DNA of 58,955 nt from JAXDJJ01 sp034665745 (lineage in GTDB: Bacteria; Actinomycetota; CADDZG01; WHSQ01), in contig JAXDJJ010000037.1 of the NCBI GenBank assembly GCA_034665745.1, forward strand, positions 1 through 58,955, in the 5' to 3' direction. Every line of letters begins with the position of its first letter. Within the stretch, counting starts at the first letter, position 1. The position numbers and the translations under genes are program-made. Shown here piece after piece: positions 31,447 through 40,329 of this stretch. The notes below the pieces were generated by a model. The model was given only the letters and a program-made list of their open reading frames with translations. It ran no database searches and was not told the origin of the DNA.

Positions 31447-34143
31447 CTAAGAGGCCCCTGCCTGGTCCTTCGATTCCTTCGAGTCCTTGGCGTCTTCTTT
31501 CGAGGCGGGGAGCTTCTTCTTGAGCTTGTCGATCCAGCGATCGTCCTCGGGGTCGTCGAGCATGGTGCCATCCCCGAGGTGCTCGGGCACCTTTGCCCAG
31601 AACGACTCCTCGTCGGCCGGGCCCTCCGTCGCAGGAAGGGAGAGTTGGTCCCATGCACTCTTCTCGCGCTGAGTCTCGTCATCGTCTTCCGAGTCCCAGT
31701 CCTCGACCTCTTCAGTGACGTGATCCGAGAGTTGGACGGCGCGTGCCGAGGCCCGTCCCGCGCGGGTTGCATCCTTCTGCGCGGCCCATGACGATGCCTG
31801 TGCCGTTCGAGCTGCCCCTTGCGCCGCCTTCGCAGCTTCCAGGATCGTTTTCAAGGTTTCTTTCTGGGTCAGAGAGACCTTGCTCGCCTCGACCCGGTGT
31901 TCGGCGAGGAGAGCTTCGACGCCGCCGACCGCATCCAGAGCGGCCTGGGATGCGACCTCGGCGGCCGCGGCAGCTTCTTCCAAAGCGACGCGTGCCCTCT
32001 CTTGCTCTTCCATCTGCACCCGGGCTTGCTCGACGGCTTGGTCGAGAGCTTGCTGCGCTGCTGCGCTGGTTTCCCGACTCGCGACCGCGGCTTCCTCTGC
32101 AGATTTCGCCAATGCTTCCTGTGATGCGCGTGCTGCTGCTTCGCGCTGTGCGGCCGAGGCTGCCTCGCGAGCTGCTTCCGCCGACTCTTCGGCTGCGCGC
32201 GCGGCGCGTTCCTGCGCCTCCTTGGCAACCGCACCCTCCGCTGCATGTGCAGCTGCCTTGGATGCGGCGACCGCGGCTTCCTCGGCGGCCTTAACTGCGT
32301 CTTCGCCGGACTGGCGTCCGATCTCTTTCACGGATTCCGTAGCGTCGCGTTGGGTCTCGAGCATCGCGGCCTGGAGCGCACTTACCGCTTCGCTCCGAGC
32401 GTTCGCGATCGCGGCTTGGGCGTCCTGGTGCTCCTGGCGAGCGACCTTCATCGCTGCTTGAACCGCGGAGGTTGCCTCTTCCTTCGCCGACTTCGCCGAG
32501 TCTTCGCGCGCCACTCGAGTCGCTTCGTGCGCTGACTCGATCGCTTCGCGCGCGGCCCCCGCTACGGTGTCCTGGACATCCTTCGCTGCTTTCATCGTCT
32601 TCTCGAGGGCCGCAGAAGATTCCTCGGCAGCGGACTGAGTGATCTCTTCCACCGCTGCAGCAGCTCCGGACCGAGCGCTCTCGATGGTCTGGGCCAAGGA
32701 TGCAGCCGCGTCACCGGCGCGCTCCTGGACCTCGTCCTGAGCCGCTTTCGCTCCGCGCAGTGCTGCTTCAGCCGCGGCCGCGACCGCAGTGCGGGCTTGC
32801 TCGGAGCCTTCCTCGATCGACTTCTGCGCGGCCGACGCCGCTTCGACCGCCACAGCGGAGGCTTCTTCTGCACCTTGCCGTGCAACAGCTGCTGCTGCTT
32901 TGACCTCGCGCGCTGCTTGGGCGGCTTCTTCCTTGGCGCCCTGGGCAGCTTCGGCCGTCGTCCTGATGGCTTCGTTGGCAGCGAGGTTCGCTGCCTCACG
33001 CGCGGCGTTGCCGGACCGAGCGAGCGCCTCTTCCGCGAGGGCGACCGTTTCGCTGATCTCGTGCACCGCTCGGTGTGACTCCTCGCGTGCCGCGTGCTCG
33101 GTCTCCGTACGAGCCGACTCGACCGCGTCTTTCATCCGCTTGGCGTTCTCGGCGAGAGTTTCGGCCATCTCCGTACGAGCGTTGTCGCCTGCGCGCGACG
33201 TCTCTTGAACCGCGCCGGCGGCCGCGATCTGTACGTCTTGGGTGAACCGAGTGATCGTTTCCTGGCTGGTCGCTGCGATCTGTTGCTGAGCCTCGGCTAG
33301 GGCCTGGCGCAGAGACTCGACCGTCTCGCGCGCGACGCTTGCGATCATCTGCTTGAGGTCTTCTGCACTCTGGACCGCCTCGCGTCCCGCGAGTGCTGCC
33401 ATACGTGCAGCTTCTTGGGCCGAGCGCATCGCGTCCTCGGTCGCGCGCACCGCCTCGGCGCGAGCGACCCCCGCGCTGGTTTCGTGTGCTTCTTGAGCCG
33501 CGAGATTGTTGGCCGCCGCATCGGCTGCTGCGCGGGCTGCCGTTACCGCGTCTTCGGCAGCTTTGATCGAGTCTTGTTGTGCCGAGAGGATCTCTGCTTG
33601 TTCCGCGACCTGCGCGGCGGCCTGCTGTGCAGCATGTGCAGCATGTGCCGCGTGGGCAACCGCTTGTCTGGACTCCTGCACGACCGACTCTTGTGCACTG
33701 TGTGCTGCGGACTCTTGAGCTTCAAGGCTGCGCCCGATCTCAGACAGCTGGACCTTGAAGGCCTCCACGTCGGACTCGGCCTTCGATGCGCGTCGCCATG
33801 CTTCGGCTAGCTCGCTGACCCACTCGGGAGTTTCGGCCCGGATCGGTCCTGGCGGCGGGGTCGTCAAGTTGTCCGACAAGCTCTCTTCACCGGGAGGCCC
33901 GGACGTCGTTGCGAGGAATGCACCGGCGGCCGCGAAGTCGACCAGAGCGATCGGGCCCGAGGCCCCCTCGCCCGTGCGCCAGGGGATCACGCCCTGTTCG
34001 CACCATCCCTTGAGCACCCTGACGTCCACGTCCAAGCGACGCGCTGCGATCCCGGCAGGGACCCATTCCACGACGTTCTCAGGCGTCGCGTCTGCCTCGG
34101 GCAGGGTTGCTTGGGTTGCTACAGGTTGGTCGGTGGACTCCAC
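31447..34143 (-). CDS. Large Ala/Glu-rich coiled-coil protein with MerR/excisionase-like N-terminus
   Basis: An 898-residue protein. Residues about 25-80 (VPAGIAARRLDVDVRVLKGWCEQG ... GPIALVDFAAAGAFL) resemble the helix-turn-helix plus wing of MerR/excisionase-type DNA-binding domains. From about 105 to 780 it is almost all charged and Ala-rich helix with no Pro or Gly breaks of note, predicted as a very long coiled coil. A Ser-rich acidic segment follows (EEVEDWDSEDDDETQ), then an ordered-looking end (EESFWAKVPEHLG, DDRWIDKLKKKLP). There is no membrane helix or signal peptide. GTG start with GGAGG 5 bases upstream. The plan recalls RacA, though far longer. Function unknown. Confidence 0.72.
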   Translation of the reverse strand: MESTDQPVATQATLPEADATPENVVEWVPAGIAARRLDVDVRVLKGWCEQGVIPWRTGEGASGPIALVDFAAAGAFLATTSGPPGEESLSDNLTTPPPGPIRAETPEWVSELAEAWRRASKAESDVEAFKVQLSEIGRSLEAQESAAHSAQESVVQESRQAVAHAAHAAHAAQQAAAQVAEQAEILSAQQDSIKAAEDAVTAARAAADAAANNLAAQEAHETSAGVARAEAVRATEDAMRSAQEAARMAALAGREAVQSAEDLKQMIASVARETVESLRQALAEAQQQIAATSQETITRFTQDVQIAAAGAVQETSRAGDNARTEMAETLAENAKRMKDAVESARTETEHAAREESHRAVHEISETVALAEEALARSGNAAREAANLAANEAIRTTAEAAQGAKEEAAQAAREVKAAAAVARQGAEEASAVAVEAASAAQKSIEEGSEQARTAVAAAAEAALRGAKAAQDEVQERAGDAAASLAQTIESARSGAAAAVEEITQSAAEESSAALEKTMKAAKDVQDTVAGAAREAIESAHEATRVAREDSAKSAKEEATSAVQAAMKVARQEHQDAQAAIANARSEAVSALQAAMLETQRDATESVKEIGRQSGEDAVKAAEEAAVAASKAAAHAAEGAVAKEAQERAARAAEESAEAAREAASAAQREAAARASQEALAKSAEEAAVASRETSAAAQQALDQAVEQARVQMEEQERARVALEEAAAAAEVASQAALDAVGGVEALLAEHRVEASKVSLTQKETLKTILEAAKAAQGAARTAQASSWAAQKDATRAGRASARAVQLSDHVTEEVEDWDSEDDDETQREKSAWDQLSLPATEGPADEESFWAKVPEHLGDGTMLDDPEDDRWIDKLKKKLPASKEDAKDSKESKDQAGAS

Positions 34144-34244
34144 AGGTGCCTCCGCGCTCTGTTGATAAAGGGGTGGGGATTATCTCAGCCACGCCCGAGA
34201 ATCGCCAGAGGGTTGTGGAGAACCTGTTGGCCACGCCCGGTAGA

Positions 34245-35132
34245 TCAGGCAGACCGGGAGGTGCCGCGCAGATCGCCGGGAGCGATCGATCTCTCGAGAG
34301 AAGACTCCTCGAGGAGCCTGGAAACCATGTCGACCGCCTTCCCGAGGGTCGCCGCCACGGCCTCTTCGAGCACCTTGTACTCCTCCAGCTCAAGGGCCAT
34401 CTTGGCAGCCGCCAAACCCTGGACGATGGCGTCGTTGAGCTCGAGCGCACGTACCTGACGCTCCTGCTCACCGGCGCTCGCCTTCTGTTGAAGATCTGTG
34501 ATCGCTCGTAGACGATCGTCGGCCGTCTTCAACGCGGTGTAGCTCTCCGCCGGGATCACGCGCTCGTGTAGACGACAGACTTCCTTGAACGAGGTGGAGT
34601 CACCGAAACCCGCCAACGGGTAAGCGCACAACAACGAGAAGGGATGTGTCACGACGAGTTCGTTCCAGAGCCCCTCCAACTTGAGGGCCGCCGGCACGTT
34701 TCCTTCAGCCCACAGCACGGCCACCATCTCGCCGAAGATCCGGATCCCGTTACCCGCCTCGGCTGCACGTGCCACGACGGAGCCCACTGCGGCGGAGAAG
34801 AAGGCCGGCTCAGGCTCACCATCGACCATGAACCGCGACAACGTTTCTGCAGCATCCATCAACACGTAGCGACCTTCGTTGCGCAATGTCTGAACATCGA
34901 GATCACTCGCTTGCAAGAGCTCGTCGATCGCCATGCGATGCGGTTTCGTAGCGACGATCACGGCGGCCTCGCCTGCTTCGAGTCCGGCGAGCACGAAGTC
35001 ACGCACGGACTCAGCGAGGAAGTCGTCTGATTCGTAGAACTGCACGAGATGGCCGTGGTCGTCGATCGCCTCATCGTGCCGCGGAGCGTCGAGTGCGGGG
35101 TCAGCACATCGCAGTCCGTGCCGGGGGTTCAT
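34245..35132 (-). CDS. MEDS-domain sensor protein with degenerate kinase dimerisation helix
   Basis: About 295 residues. The N-terminal two-thirds is a MEDS (DcmR-type sensory) domain: GHLVQFYESDDFLAESVRDFVLAGLEAGEAAVIVATKPHR, GRYVLMDAAETLSRFM, GNGIRIFGEMVAVLW, LEGLWNELVVTHPFSLLCAYPL. The last 75 residues look like a HisKA_3 dimerisation hairpin (RQVRALELNDAIVQGLAAAKM), but Asn, near residue 233, stands where the phosphorylated His of the ELHD motif belongs. There is no ATPase domain. It is probably a signalling adaptor. ATG at 35132 is chosen over GTG at 35147 on ribosome-site spacing. Confidence 0.7.
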   Translation of the reverse strand: MNPRHGLRCADPALDAPRHDEAIDDHGHLVQFYESDDFLAESVRDFVLAGLEAGEAAVIVATKPHRMAIDELLQASDLDVQTLRNEGRYVLMDAAETLSRFMVDGEPEPAFFSAAVGSVVARAAEAGNGIRIFGEMVAVLWAEGNVPAALKLEGLWNELVVTHPFSLLCAYPLAGFGDSTSFKEVCRLHERVIPAESYTALKTADDRLRAITDLQQKASAGEQERQVRALELNDAIVQGLAAAKMALELEEYKVLEEAVAATLGKAVDMVSRLLEESSLERSIAPGDLRGTSRSA

Positions 35133-35209
35133 GCCTTCATCTTCCACCTATCTGGCAAGACCTTGAACACTTTTCCAGCAAGGCAACCCGCCCTCCGACC
35201 ATCTTCACG

Positions 35210-35806
35210 TCACCCAAGCGGTGGGTGCTCGAGGACGCGGGGTCGGTACTCGACCAGCTGGATGCGGGCGTCGAAGGTGCGGTTGTCGATCATCTCGAGG
35301 GCGACGTCCGGGTAGCCATCGTAGATACGTTCTGATCCCGTAGCACCGGTTATCACGGGGAACATCACGACGCGGAAGCGATCGACGAGTTCGGCTCGCA
35401 GTAGGGCCCGGCAAAGACTGAGGCTGCCGATCGTGCTCATGAGGCCCGAGCCGTCCTTCTTCATTGCCCGAACGGCTTCGACCGCGTCGCCGCGGACGAG
35501 CGTGGTGTTGGGCCACCTGAGTGGCTCTTCGAGAGAGGCGGAGAACACCACCTTCGTCGCTCGCGTGAGTCCGTCGATGGAGGCTTCCTCATCCGGAGGA
35601 AACTTGTCCATTCCGGCCGGTGGTTCTCCGGCAGCGAAGCCCGACATCAGTCGGTAGGTGTTCGCTCCCATCAGGTACATGACTTCGGGTTGCTCTTCGA
35701 GCCATGCAAGGTACTCGGGTCCCTCGAGACCCCACCAGCCGGGCCAGCCTTCCGCCGACGCGTAGCCGTCGAGGGATGTGATGAAGTCGATGAGGAGCTC
35801 TCGCAT
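35210..35806 (-). CDS. Dihydrofolate reductase-fold (RibD C-terminal) family protein
   Basis: A 198-residue protein of the RibD_C/DHFR-like reductase family. It begins RELLIDFITSLDGYASAEGWPG and holds VMYLMGANTYRLMSGF, DGLTRATKVVFSASLEEPLRWPNTTLVRGDAVEAV, GLMSTIGSLSLCRALLRAELVDRFRVVMFPVITG. These are NADPH-binding and substrate-pocket segments of the many stand-alone homologues (YyaP/YwjB type). The substrate is unknown and it is not in a riboflavin gene cluster. The gene is monocistronic and ends about 80 bases before the MEDS gene. Confidence 0.82.
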   Translation of the reverse strand: MRELLIDFITSLDGYASAEGWPGWWGLEGPEYLAWLEEQPEVMYLMGANTYRLMSGFAAGEPPAGMDKFPPDEEASIDGLTRATKVVFSASLEEPLRWPNTTLVRGDAVEAVRAMKKDGSGLMSTIGSLSLCRALLRAELVDRFRVVMFPVITGATGSERIYDGYPDVALEMIDNRTFDARIQLVEYRPRVLEHPPLG

Positions 35807-35867
35807 GGTCGTGTCCTTGTCCTTGGATGTCAGGCAGCCACTCCTGACTCTAGACTCAGGTTTCTGA

Positions 35868-35940
35868 GGGGCGGTAGCTCAATCGGTAGAGCACCTGCTT
35901 TGCAAGCAGGAGGTCGTCGGTTCGATCCCGATCCGCTCCA
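35868..35940 (+). tRNA. tRNA-Ala (TGC)
   Basis: A 73-base gene beginning GGGGCGGTAGCTCAATCGGT. The acceptor stem GGGGCGG pairs with CCGCTCC (one G-U), the anticodon stem CCTGC/GCAGG encloses TTTGCAA with anticodon TGC at 35901-35903, and the T-arm is GGTTCGATCCC. The discriminator is A and CCA is not encoded. Confidence 0.96.
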
Positions 35941-36050
35941 CTCAGGGCCCCGGCTCACCCCTCGATCGCCCCGTTGATCCGCTGCCTAGGAGGACAACGG
36001 CTGGTTCGCGCCTAACTCTTCAGGCTGACGGATAACTGTAGGAGGACATC

Positions 36051-36653
36051 ATGAAGAGATTCCTGGTTCTAGCTCTATCTGCCTCACTTGTGCTCGGGGT
36101 CATCGGCGTGGCCGAGGCTAAGAAGAAGAAGCCGAAGGCTCCGGTTCCCGTTTCGTTGCAGTTCTTCCTTCGTGCCGACGCCGACTGTGTTGCCCCCACC
36201 CTGAGTCTCACGGACGGGGAGGATGGCGACTGCATCTATGGCGACGGCGGACTCAACGACCTGTACCTGCAAAGTGGAGCACTCGACCCGGTCATGCACT
36301 ACGTGGCCTCTGATGGTCTTCCCTTGACTCTCGACGCTGGTCGACACATCACCGGGACCATCGGACTTCGTGGATGGAACGGAGCCGGTGTCGGTAGCGC
36401 ACAGGTCGATATCGTCCTGTTCGGGACCATCGCCGGCGAAGAGGTGGAGCTGGGCAGCTACCAAGAGACCTACACAGCCGGTCCCCAAGAGGTGAAGGCC
36501 ATCGCCCTCGACCTTGTGATCGATCCCAAGTTCGCAGGAGCGATCGTTTCGGCTCTCAAGCTCGACGTCTACTCCCACGGCCAGACCGCTGGAGGCCGCG
36601 GCGTAGAGCATGACGAGCCCATCTCTTCGATCACGATCCCGGCTTTCAAATAG
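36051..36653 (+). CDS. Secreted protein of unknown function
   Basis: A 200-residue protein with a clear signal peptide (KRFLVLALSASLVLGVIGVAEA) followed by a Lys/Pro-rich spacer (KKKKPKAPVPVS). The mature part is beta-rich and includes FLRADADCVAPTLSLTDGEDGDCIYGDGG with two Cys that may form a disulfide, then GTIGLRGWNGAGVGSAQVDIVLFGTI. No known family was recognised. TAGGAGGA precedes the ATG. It is followed by a strong terminator and converges on a lysyl-oxidase-like gene. Confidence 0.68.
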   Translation: MKRFLVLALSASLVLGVIGVAEAKKKKPKAPVPVSLQFFLRADADCVAPTLSLTDGEDGDCIYGDGGLNDLYLQSGALDPVMHYVASDGLPLTLDAGRHITGTIGLRGWNGAGVGSAQVDIVLFGTIAGEEVELGSYQETYTAGPQEVKAIALDLVIDPKFAGAIVSALKLDVYSHGQTAGGRGVEHDEPISSITIPAFK

Positions 36654-36672
36654 CCGAGTTCCTTAGAAATAC

Positions 36673-36705
36673 AGAGGCCCCGCACCGGTCTGGTGCGGGG
36701 CCTCT
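36673..36705. terminator. Bidirectional intrinsic terminator
   Basis: AGAGGCCCCGCACC, loop GGTCT, then GGTGCGGGGCCTCT form a perfect 14-bp stem followed by TCTTTC. It separates the convergent secreted-protein and lysyl-oxidase-like genes. Confidence 0.87.
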
Positions 36706-36717
36706 TCTTTCGGCGGG

Positions 36718-38226
36718 TTAACCGCGTCCTTTTCCGACGCCCTCCTCGGTGTCGATGCCGTTCCATGGCGGGACCTCGACCTTGCGCTTCCCGGCCGGTC
36801 CACTGATCACGATCTCGCGGAGCTCGACGTTGTTCGCCGCGGTTTGTTCGTAGAGCAGCTCTCCCGGGTTCGCTTCTACCTTGATGAAGTAGGTCCCGTT
36901 CGGGAGGTTCGTTATGTAGAACGACTGCCCCGGCAAGCCCTGGAAGTAAGTGTCTCCCCACCCGAGCGGCAATATCTCGCGCGTCCAGATCGAACTCTGT
37001 CCGCCACACGCCGTGTAGAGACCGATGGCTCCTGGATTCCACTCGGCGTTTGGAAGGGTCATGTCGATCGCATCGGTCGGCGCGAGACAGAACGCTTCCT
37101 TACGACTCACCCGCACCTCGTTGCCATCCGCATCGAGCAGGGAGTACGCCGCGAACTGTTTGAAATGCCAGTGCTGATGGCCATCGCGATCGTCGTAGAT
37201 GAGATCTCCGGCAGGGGCCTTTCCGACCACCTCGTCGCCGTCGTAGAAGTACTGGAATCCATCCATGACGGCTTCGCCATCCCTACGGAAACCTTCGACG
37301 ACCAGGTCTGACGCCCCGCCGTTCCACACAGTGGCACCGAAGGTAAGCAGGGAACGGGTCTTCCGGTTCTCGACGTTGATCCCCCACGACGGCAGCGCGA
37401 TCAGGTCGGGTAGGACATCCTGACTCGGCGAGGTCTCGGTCGGTACTGCCTGAGCTTGCTGCCTCGAGCTCTGACTGTTGGTTCGGGTACCGAGTCCACA
37501 ACCTCGGCCACAACCTCCCTCGGTCATGGTCCTGATGCGGACGGGGATCTGCGCGCTCGCGTCCGAGGGTGCGATGGCGAAGAGGTCGACGAACGTCTGG
37601 TTGATGCTGACCGTCGCGGTGTAGTGGCCATTGGGGATATCGAGTAGCGGGGGCTCGACGCTCGATGACGCAACCGCCCAGCCCTCATCGATCCCCCACA
37701 CGACACCTTTCGTGAATGGGTTCGAGTAGCAACCACTTGGATAGGCGGGGATGTTGGGGCCGTTGTCGTTCAACCGCTCGCGCGTGTACCCGCCCGGGCA
37801 GAACTCCATCTTCGTATCGACGATCGTGTCTCCGTCGGCGTTGACGAACACGATCGAGAAGAACTCCTTGAGCCCGTTCCATCCATCGAGCAACGCGGGG
37901 TCGAGGGTCCGGAGCTCGCGTTCGGCACCCGGACCGTAGAGAACCTGGGTCAAGGTCTGGGGACCGGCGTAGTCGGGTCTCTGTGCCAACAGTTCGAACG
38001 GTGCATCGAGGGCCCCGATGCTGAAGCCGAGATCCATGTAAACGGGTTGACCCCTGCCGTAGCGCCACATCGTGATCTCTTCACTCGGGGCCATGAGCTT
38101 CAAGGTGGGGCTCGTGACGGCGGCGTGGGCGACAGACACGAGTGTCGAGGTGATCAGCAAGGAGGTGACCCCAAGCGCGACCACCTTCTGGCGTAGGGGT
38201 CGATCGATCAACCGGCGGAGAGACAT
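36718..38226 (-). CDS. Secreted lysyl-oxidase-like copper protein
   Basis: A 502-residue exported protein. The N-terminus has a basic start and hydrophobic signal (VVALGVTSLLITSTLVSVAHA). Residues about 275-480 match the lysyl oxidase family. The copper-binding HxHxH is His350, His352, His354 in DGHQHWHFKQFAAY; further segments are SRKEAFCLAP, LPLGWGDTYFQGLPGQSFYITNLPNGTYFIKVEANP. The first 240 residues form an unassigned exported domain, linked by a Ser/Gln-rich spacer after a Cys pair (GGCGRGCG). Lysyl oxidases oxidise primary amines; the bacterial substrate is unknown. GGAAGGA precedes the ATG. Confidence 0.8.
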   Translation of the reverse strand: MSLRRLIDRPLRQKVVALGVTSLLITSTLVSVAHAAVTSPTLKLMAPSEEITMWRYGRGQPVYMDLGFSIGALDAPFELLAQRPDYAGPQTLTQVLYGPGAERELRTLDPALLDGWNGLKEFFSIVFVNADGDTIVDTKMEFCPGGYTRERLNDNGPNIPAYPSGCYSNPFTKGVVWGIDEGWAVASSSVEPPLLDIPNGHYTATVSINQTFVDLFAIAPSDASAQIPVRIRTMTEGGCGRGCGLGTRTNSQSSRQQAQAVPTETSPSQDVLPDLIALPSWGINVENRKTRSLLTFGATVWNGGASDLVVEGFRRDGEAVMDGFQYFYDGDEVVGKAPAGDLIYDDRDGHQHWHFKQFAAYSLLDADGNEVRVSRKEAFCLAPTDAIDMTLPNAEWNPGAIGLYTACGGQSSIWTREILPLGWGDTYFQGLPGQSFYITNLPNGTYFIKVEANPGELLYEQTAANNVELREIVISGPAGKRKVEVPPWNGIDTEEGVGKGRG

Positions 38227-38375
38227 CTGGGTTCCTTCCGAGTAAGACGTGCCGCGCGGTCGCGAGGTCAGCTCAGGCTATGGATGAGCCCCCTGCGGGT
38301 CAAGGCCTCTGGAGGACTGCATCCGAGGGTGTCGAACCTTTGGGGATACCCACAACCGGTTCCAAGGGAGGATCC

Positions 38376-39809
38376 ATGCGCCGCTTAGTCGGCCTTTCGC
38401 TCGTCGCGCTGATGGTTGCTGCTCTCGCGGCCCCCGTCTCGGCCGCTCGTCATCACCCGGTGGTCATCGCCGAAGACCCATCCGGCGCGCTCGAGCTTGT
38501 CGGTCAGAGTCCGTTGAACAACCGGGGCATGAACGCCGCCCTCGCCGTGAAAGGCGACTACGCCTACGTCGGGAGTCGTACGGACGCGAAGGCGAACAAC
38601 GCGAACGGTGCCGGCGTCCTGGTGGTCGACGTAAAGGACCCAGCGTCTCCGACGGTCGTCGGCGCGATCGGTCCGCCGGACGAGGCGAACCCGGGCGAGT
38701 CGTCGCGCGAGCTGCGCATCTGGCCCGAGCAGAACCTTCTGATCGTCATGACCCTGTACTCGAACTGTGGCGAGATCCACGCATGCACGCCAACGGAGAA
38801 CACCCCGGCGAACGGTGCAGACCGCTTCAACTTCTATGACATCTCCGGCAAGAATGCCGCGGCTCCGAAACTGGTTTCCACCTACGAGCCGAGCAACAAC
38901 CCGCACGAGTTCTTCCTGTGGGATGACCCGCACAAGGCCGGGCGGGCTCTCCTGTACATCTCGACCCCGAACGGCAACGAGAAGATCATCGTCACGGACA
39001 TCTCGAAGGCGCGCTCCGGCAAGTTCACCGAGGTCCTCAAGATGTCGCCCCTATACAGCGGTTCCTTCGTGCACTCTTTGAGCGTTAACAACGCTGGTAC
39101 ACGCGGCTACATCGCGCACCTCACCGGCGGTGTCGGTGTTCTCGACACCAGCGATCTGGCGAAGGGCGTCGCGAAACCGCAGATCCGGGTGCTGACCCCT
39201 CCCAACAACGCACCGAAATGGTCGGGGCCGGGCCCGCACTCCGCGGTCAAACTCTTCGGTCGCGACTACATGCTGATCACCGACGAGGTCTACGGCGCGG
39301 CGATGAAGGCCCTTGGCGGTCACGGTTGCCCGTGGGGTTGGACGCGGTTCATCGACATCAAGGACCCCGTCAAGCCGAAGATCGTTTCGGAATACAAGCT
39401 GCCGCAGAACGATGAGTCGTTCTGTACGCAGGACGCAGCGCACGCGACCACGTCGTTCGCAGCACACAACCCAACGTTGACGAAGAACCTCGCCATCATC
39501 ACGTGGCACTCCGGCGGGCTTCAGATCGTCGACATCTCGGATCCCACGAAGCCGGCGCAAGCGGCCGAGTTCCTTGCCGACCCCGTCATCCCGATCCTGC
39601 AAGAGGATCCGGTGCTGTCGTCGGGCATAGACAAGGTTGTCGCGTGGAGCTACCCGATCATCAAGGACGGCCTCATCTACTTCGTCGACGTGCGCAACGG
39701 CCTGTACATCATGCGCTACACGGGACCGTTCGAGTCCGAGATCTCCAAGACGAAGTTCATCGAAGGTAACTCCAACCTCGGGGACGCGCTGAGGTTCGAG
39801 AAGGTCTGA
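38376..39809 (+). CDS. Secreted LVIVD-repeat (beta-propeller) protein, paralogue
   Basis: A 477-residue protein with a signal peptide (RRLVGLSLVALMVAALAAPVSAA). Repeats typical of LVIVD propellers are ALAVKGDYAYVGSRTD, GVLVVDVKDPASPTVVGAIG, FNFYDISGKNAAAPKLVSTY, FIDIKDPVKPKIVSEYKLP, GLQIVDISDPTKPAQAAEF. It has the same plan as the protein at 29538-30899 but low identity. The ATG at 38376 is chosen since GGGAGG lies just upstream; the frame is open back to 38280. It diverges from the lysyl-oxidase-like gene, 149 bases away, and ends at a strong terminator. Confidence 0.82.
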   Translation: MRRLVGLSLVALMVAALAAPVSAARHHPVVIAEDPSGALELVGQSPLNNRGMNAALAVKGDYAYVGSRTDAKANNANGAGVLVVDVKDPASPTVVGAIGPPDEANPGESSRELRIWPEQNLLIVMTLYSNCGEIHACTPTENTPANGADRFNFYDISGKNAAAPKLVSTYEPSNNPHEFFLWDDPHKAGRALLYISTPNGNEKIIVTDISKARSGKFTEVLKMSPLYSGSFVHSLSVNNAGTRGYIAHLTGGVGVLDTSDLAKGVAKPQIRVLTPPNNAPKWSGPGPHSAVKLFGRDYMLITDEVYGAAMKALGGHGCPWGWTRFIDIKDPVKPKIVSEYKLPQNDESFCTQDAAHATTSFAAHNPTLTKNLAIITWHSGGLQIVDISDPTKPAQAAEFLADPVIPILQEDPVLSSGIDKVVAWSYPIIKDGLIYFVDVRNGLYIMRYTGPFESEISKTKFIEGNSNLGDALRFEKV

Positions 39810-39826
39810 TCACTTCAAGGTAAAAG

Positions 39827-39857
39827 AAAAGGCCCCCTCGATCCGAGGGGGCCTTTT
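39827..39857. terminator. Bidirectional intrinsic terminator
   Basis: AAAAGGCCCCCTCG, loop ATC, then CGAGGGGGCCTTTT form a perfect 14-bp stem with A and T tracts on both sides, working for both the LVIVD gene and the convergent SCP-2 gene. Confidence 0.9.
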
Positions 39858-39874
39858 CTAGTTCTGGTGTTGTC

Positions 39875-40264
39875 TTAGTACTCGACCTCGATGCCGTCGA
39901 CCGCTTTCGGCATCGCGTTGAACACACCTTGGAGCTGCATCAGTTTCATCATGTTGCCGGAGATCTTCAGCTTGCCCTGCATGAACGCGTTCTGAGCGTT
40001 GAGCTCTTGCTTCGTGATCGCGACCGCGACCTCGTAGGTCTGCGTAAGGGTCGCCTCGGCATCGGCAAGCTCACCGAGACCAACGTTCACCTTCCCACCG
40101 TCGAGCTCGAAGTAGTACTTCTGCTCGCCGCCCTCGGGGCCATCTGTCACGACCTGCTGCAGCTTGACCTGCTGACCCGACGCTGCACCCTGGAACTCGT
40201 CCGACGCGTTCAGTGCGTTCGTTACCTCTTGTGCCCACTCTTCGGAGAGGAACTTCACAGCCAT
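39875..40264 (-). CDS. SCP-2 sterol-transfer family protein
   Basis: A 129-residue protein of the SCP-2 fold. It begins VKFLSEEWAQEVTNALNASDEF and contains KYYFELDGGKVNVGLGELADAEATLTQTYEVAVAI and the FMQGKLKISGNMMKLMQLQGVFNAM end typical of the family. These small proteins bind lipids or acyl-CoAs in a hydrophobic tunnel; actinobacterial members often lie near fatty-acid or steroid genes. A thiolase gene is about 3.6 kb away. GGAGGT precedes the ATG. Its ligand is unknown. Confidence 0.88.
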   Translation of the reverse strand: MAVKFLSEEWAQEVTNALNASDEFQGAASGQQVKLQQVVTDGPEGGEQKYYFELDGGKVNVGLGELADAEATLTQTYEVAVAITKQELNAQNAFMQGKLKISGNMMKLMQLQGVFNAMPKAVDGIEVEY

Positions 40265-40329
40265 TGCGAGACCTCCTTCTTGGCTTCCTGCTTACCCGGT
40301 GCTTGAACCGCTGCCGGGGCGGGACAACA

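Noticed and set aside
31880..32461. Ser/Ala-rich open frames on the plus strand opposite the coiled-coil gene
   Set aside because: They mirror the repeated Ala/Glu codons of the minus-strand gene. The minus-strand reading has a ribosome site, a plausible folded N-terminus and a non-repetitive C-terminus.
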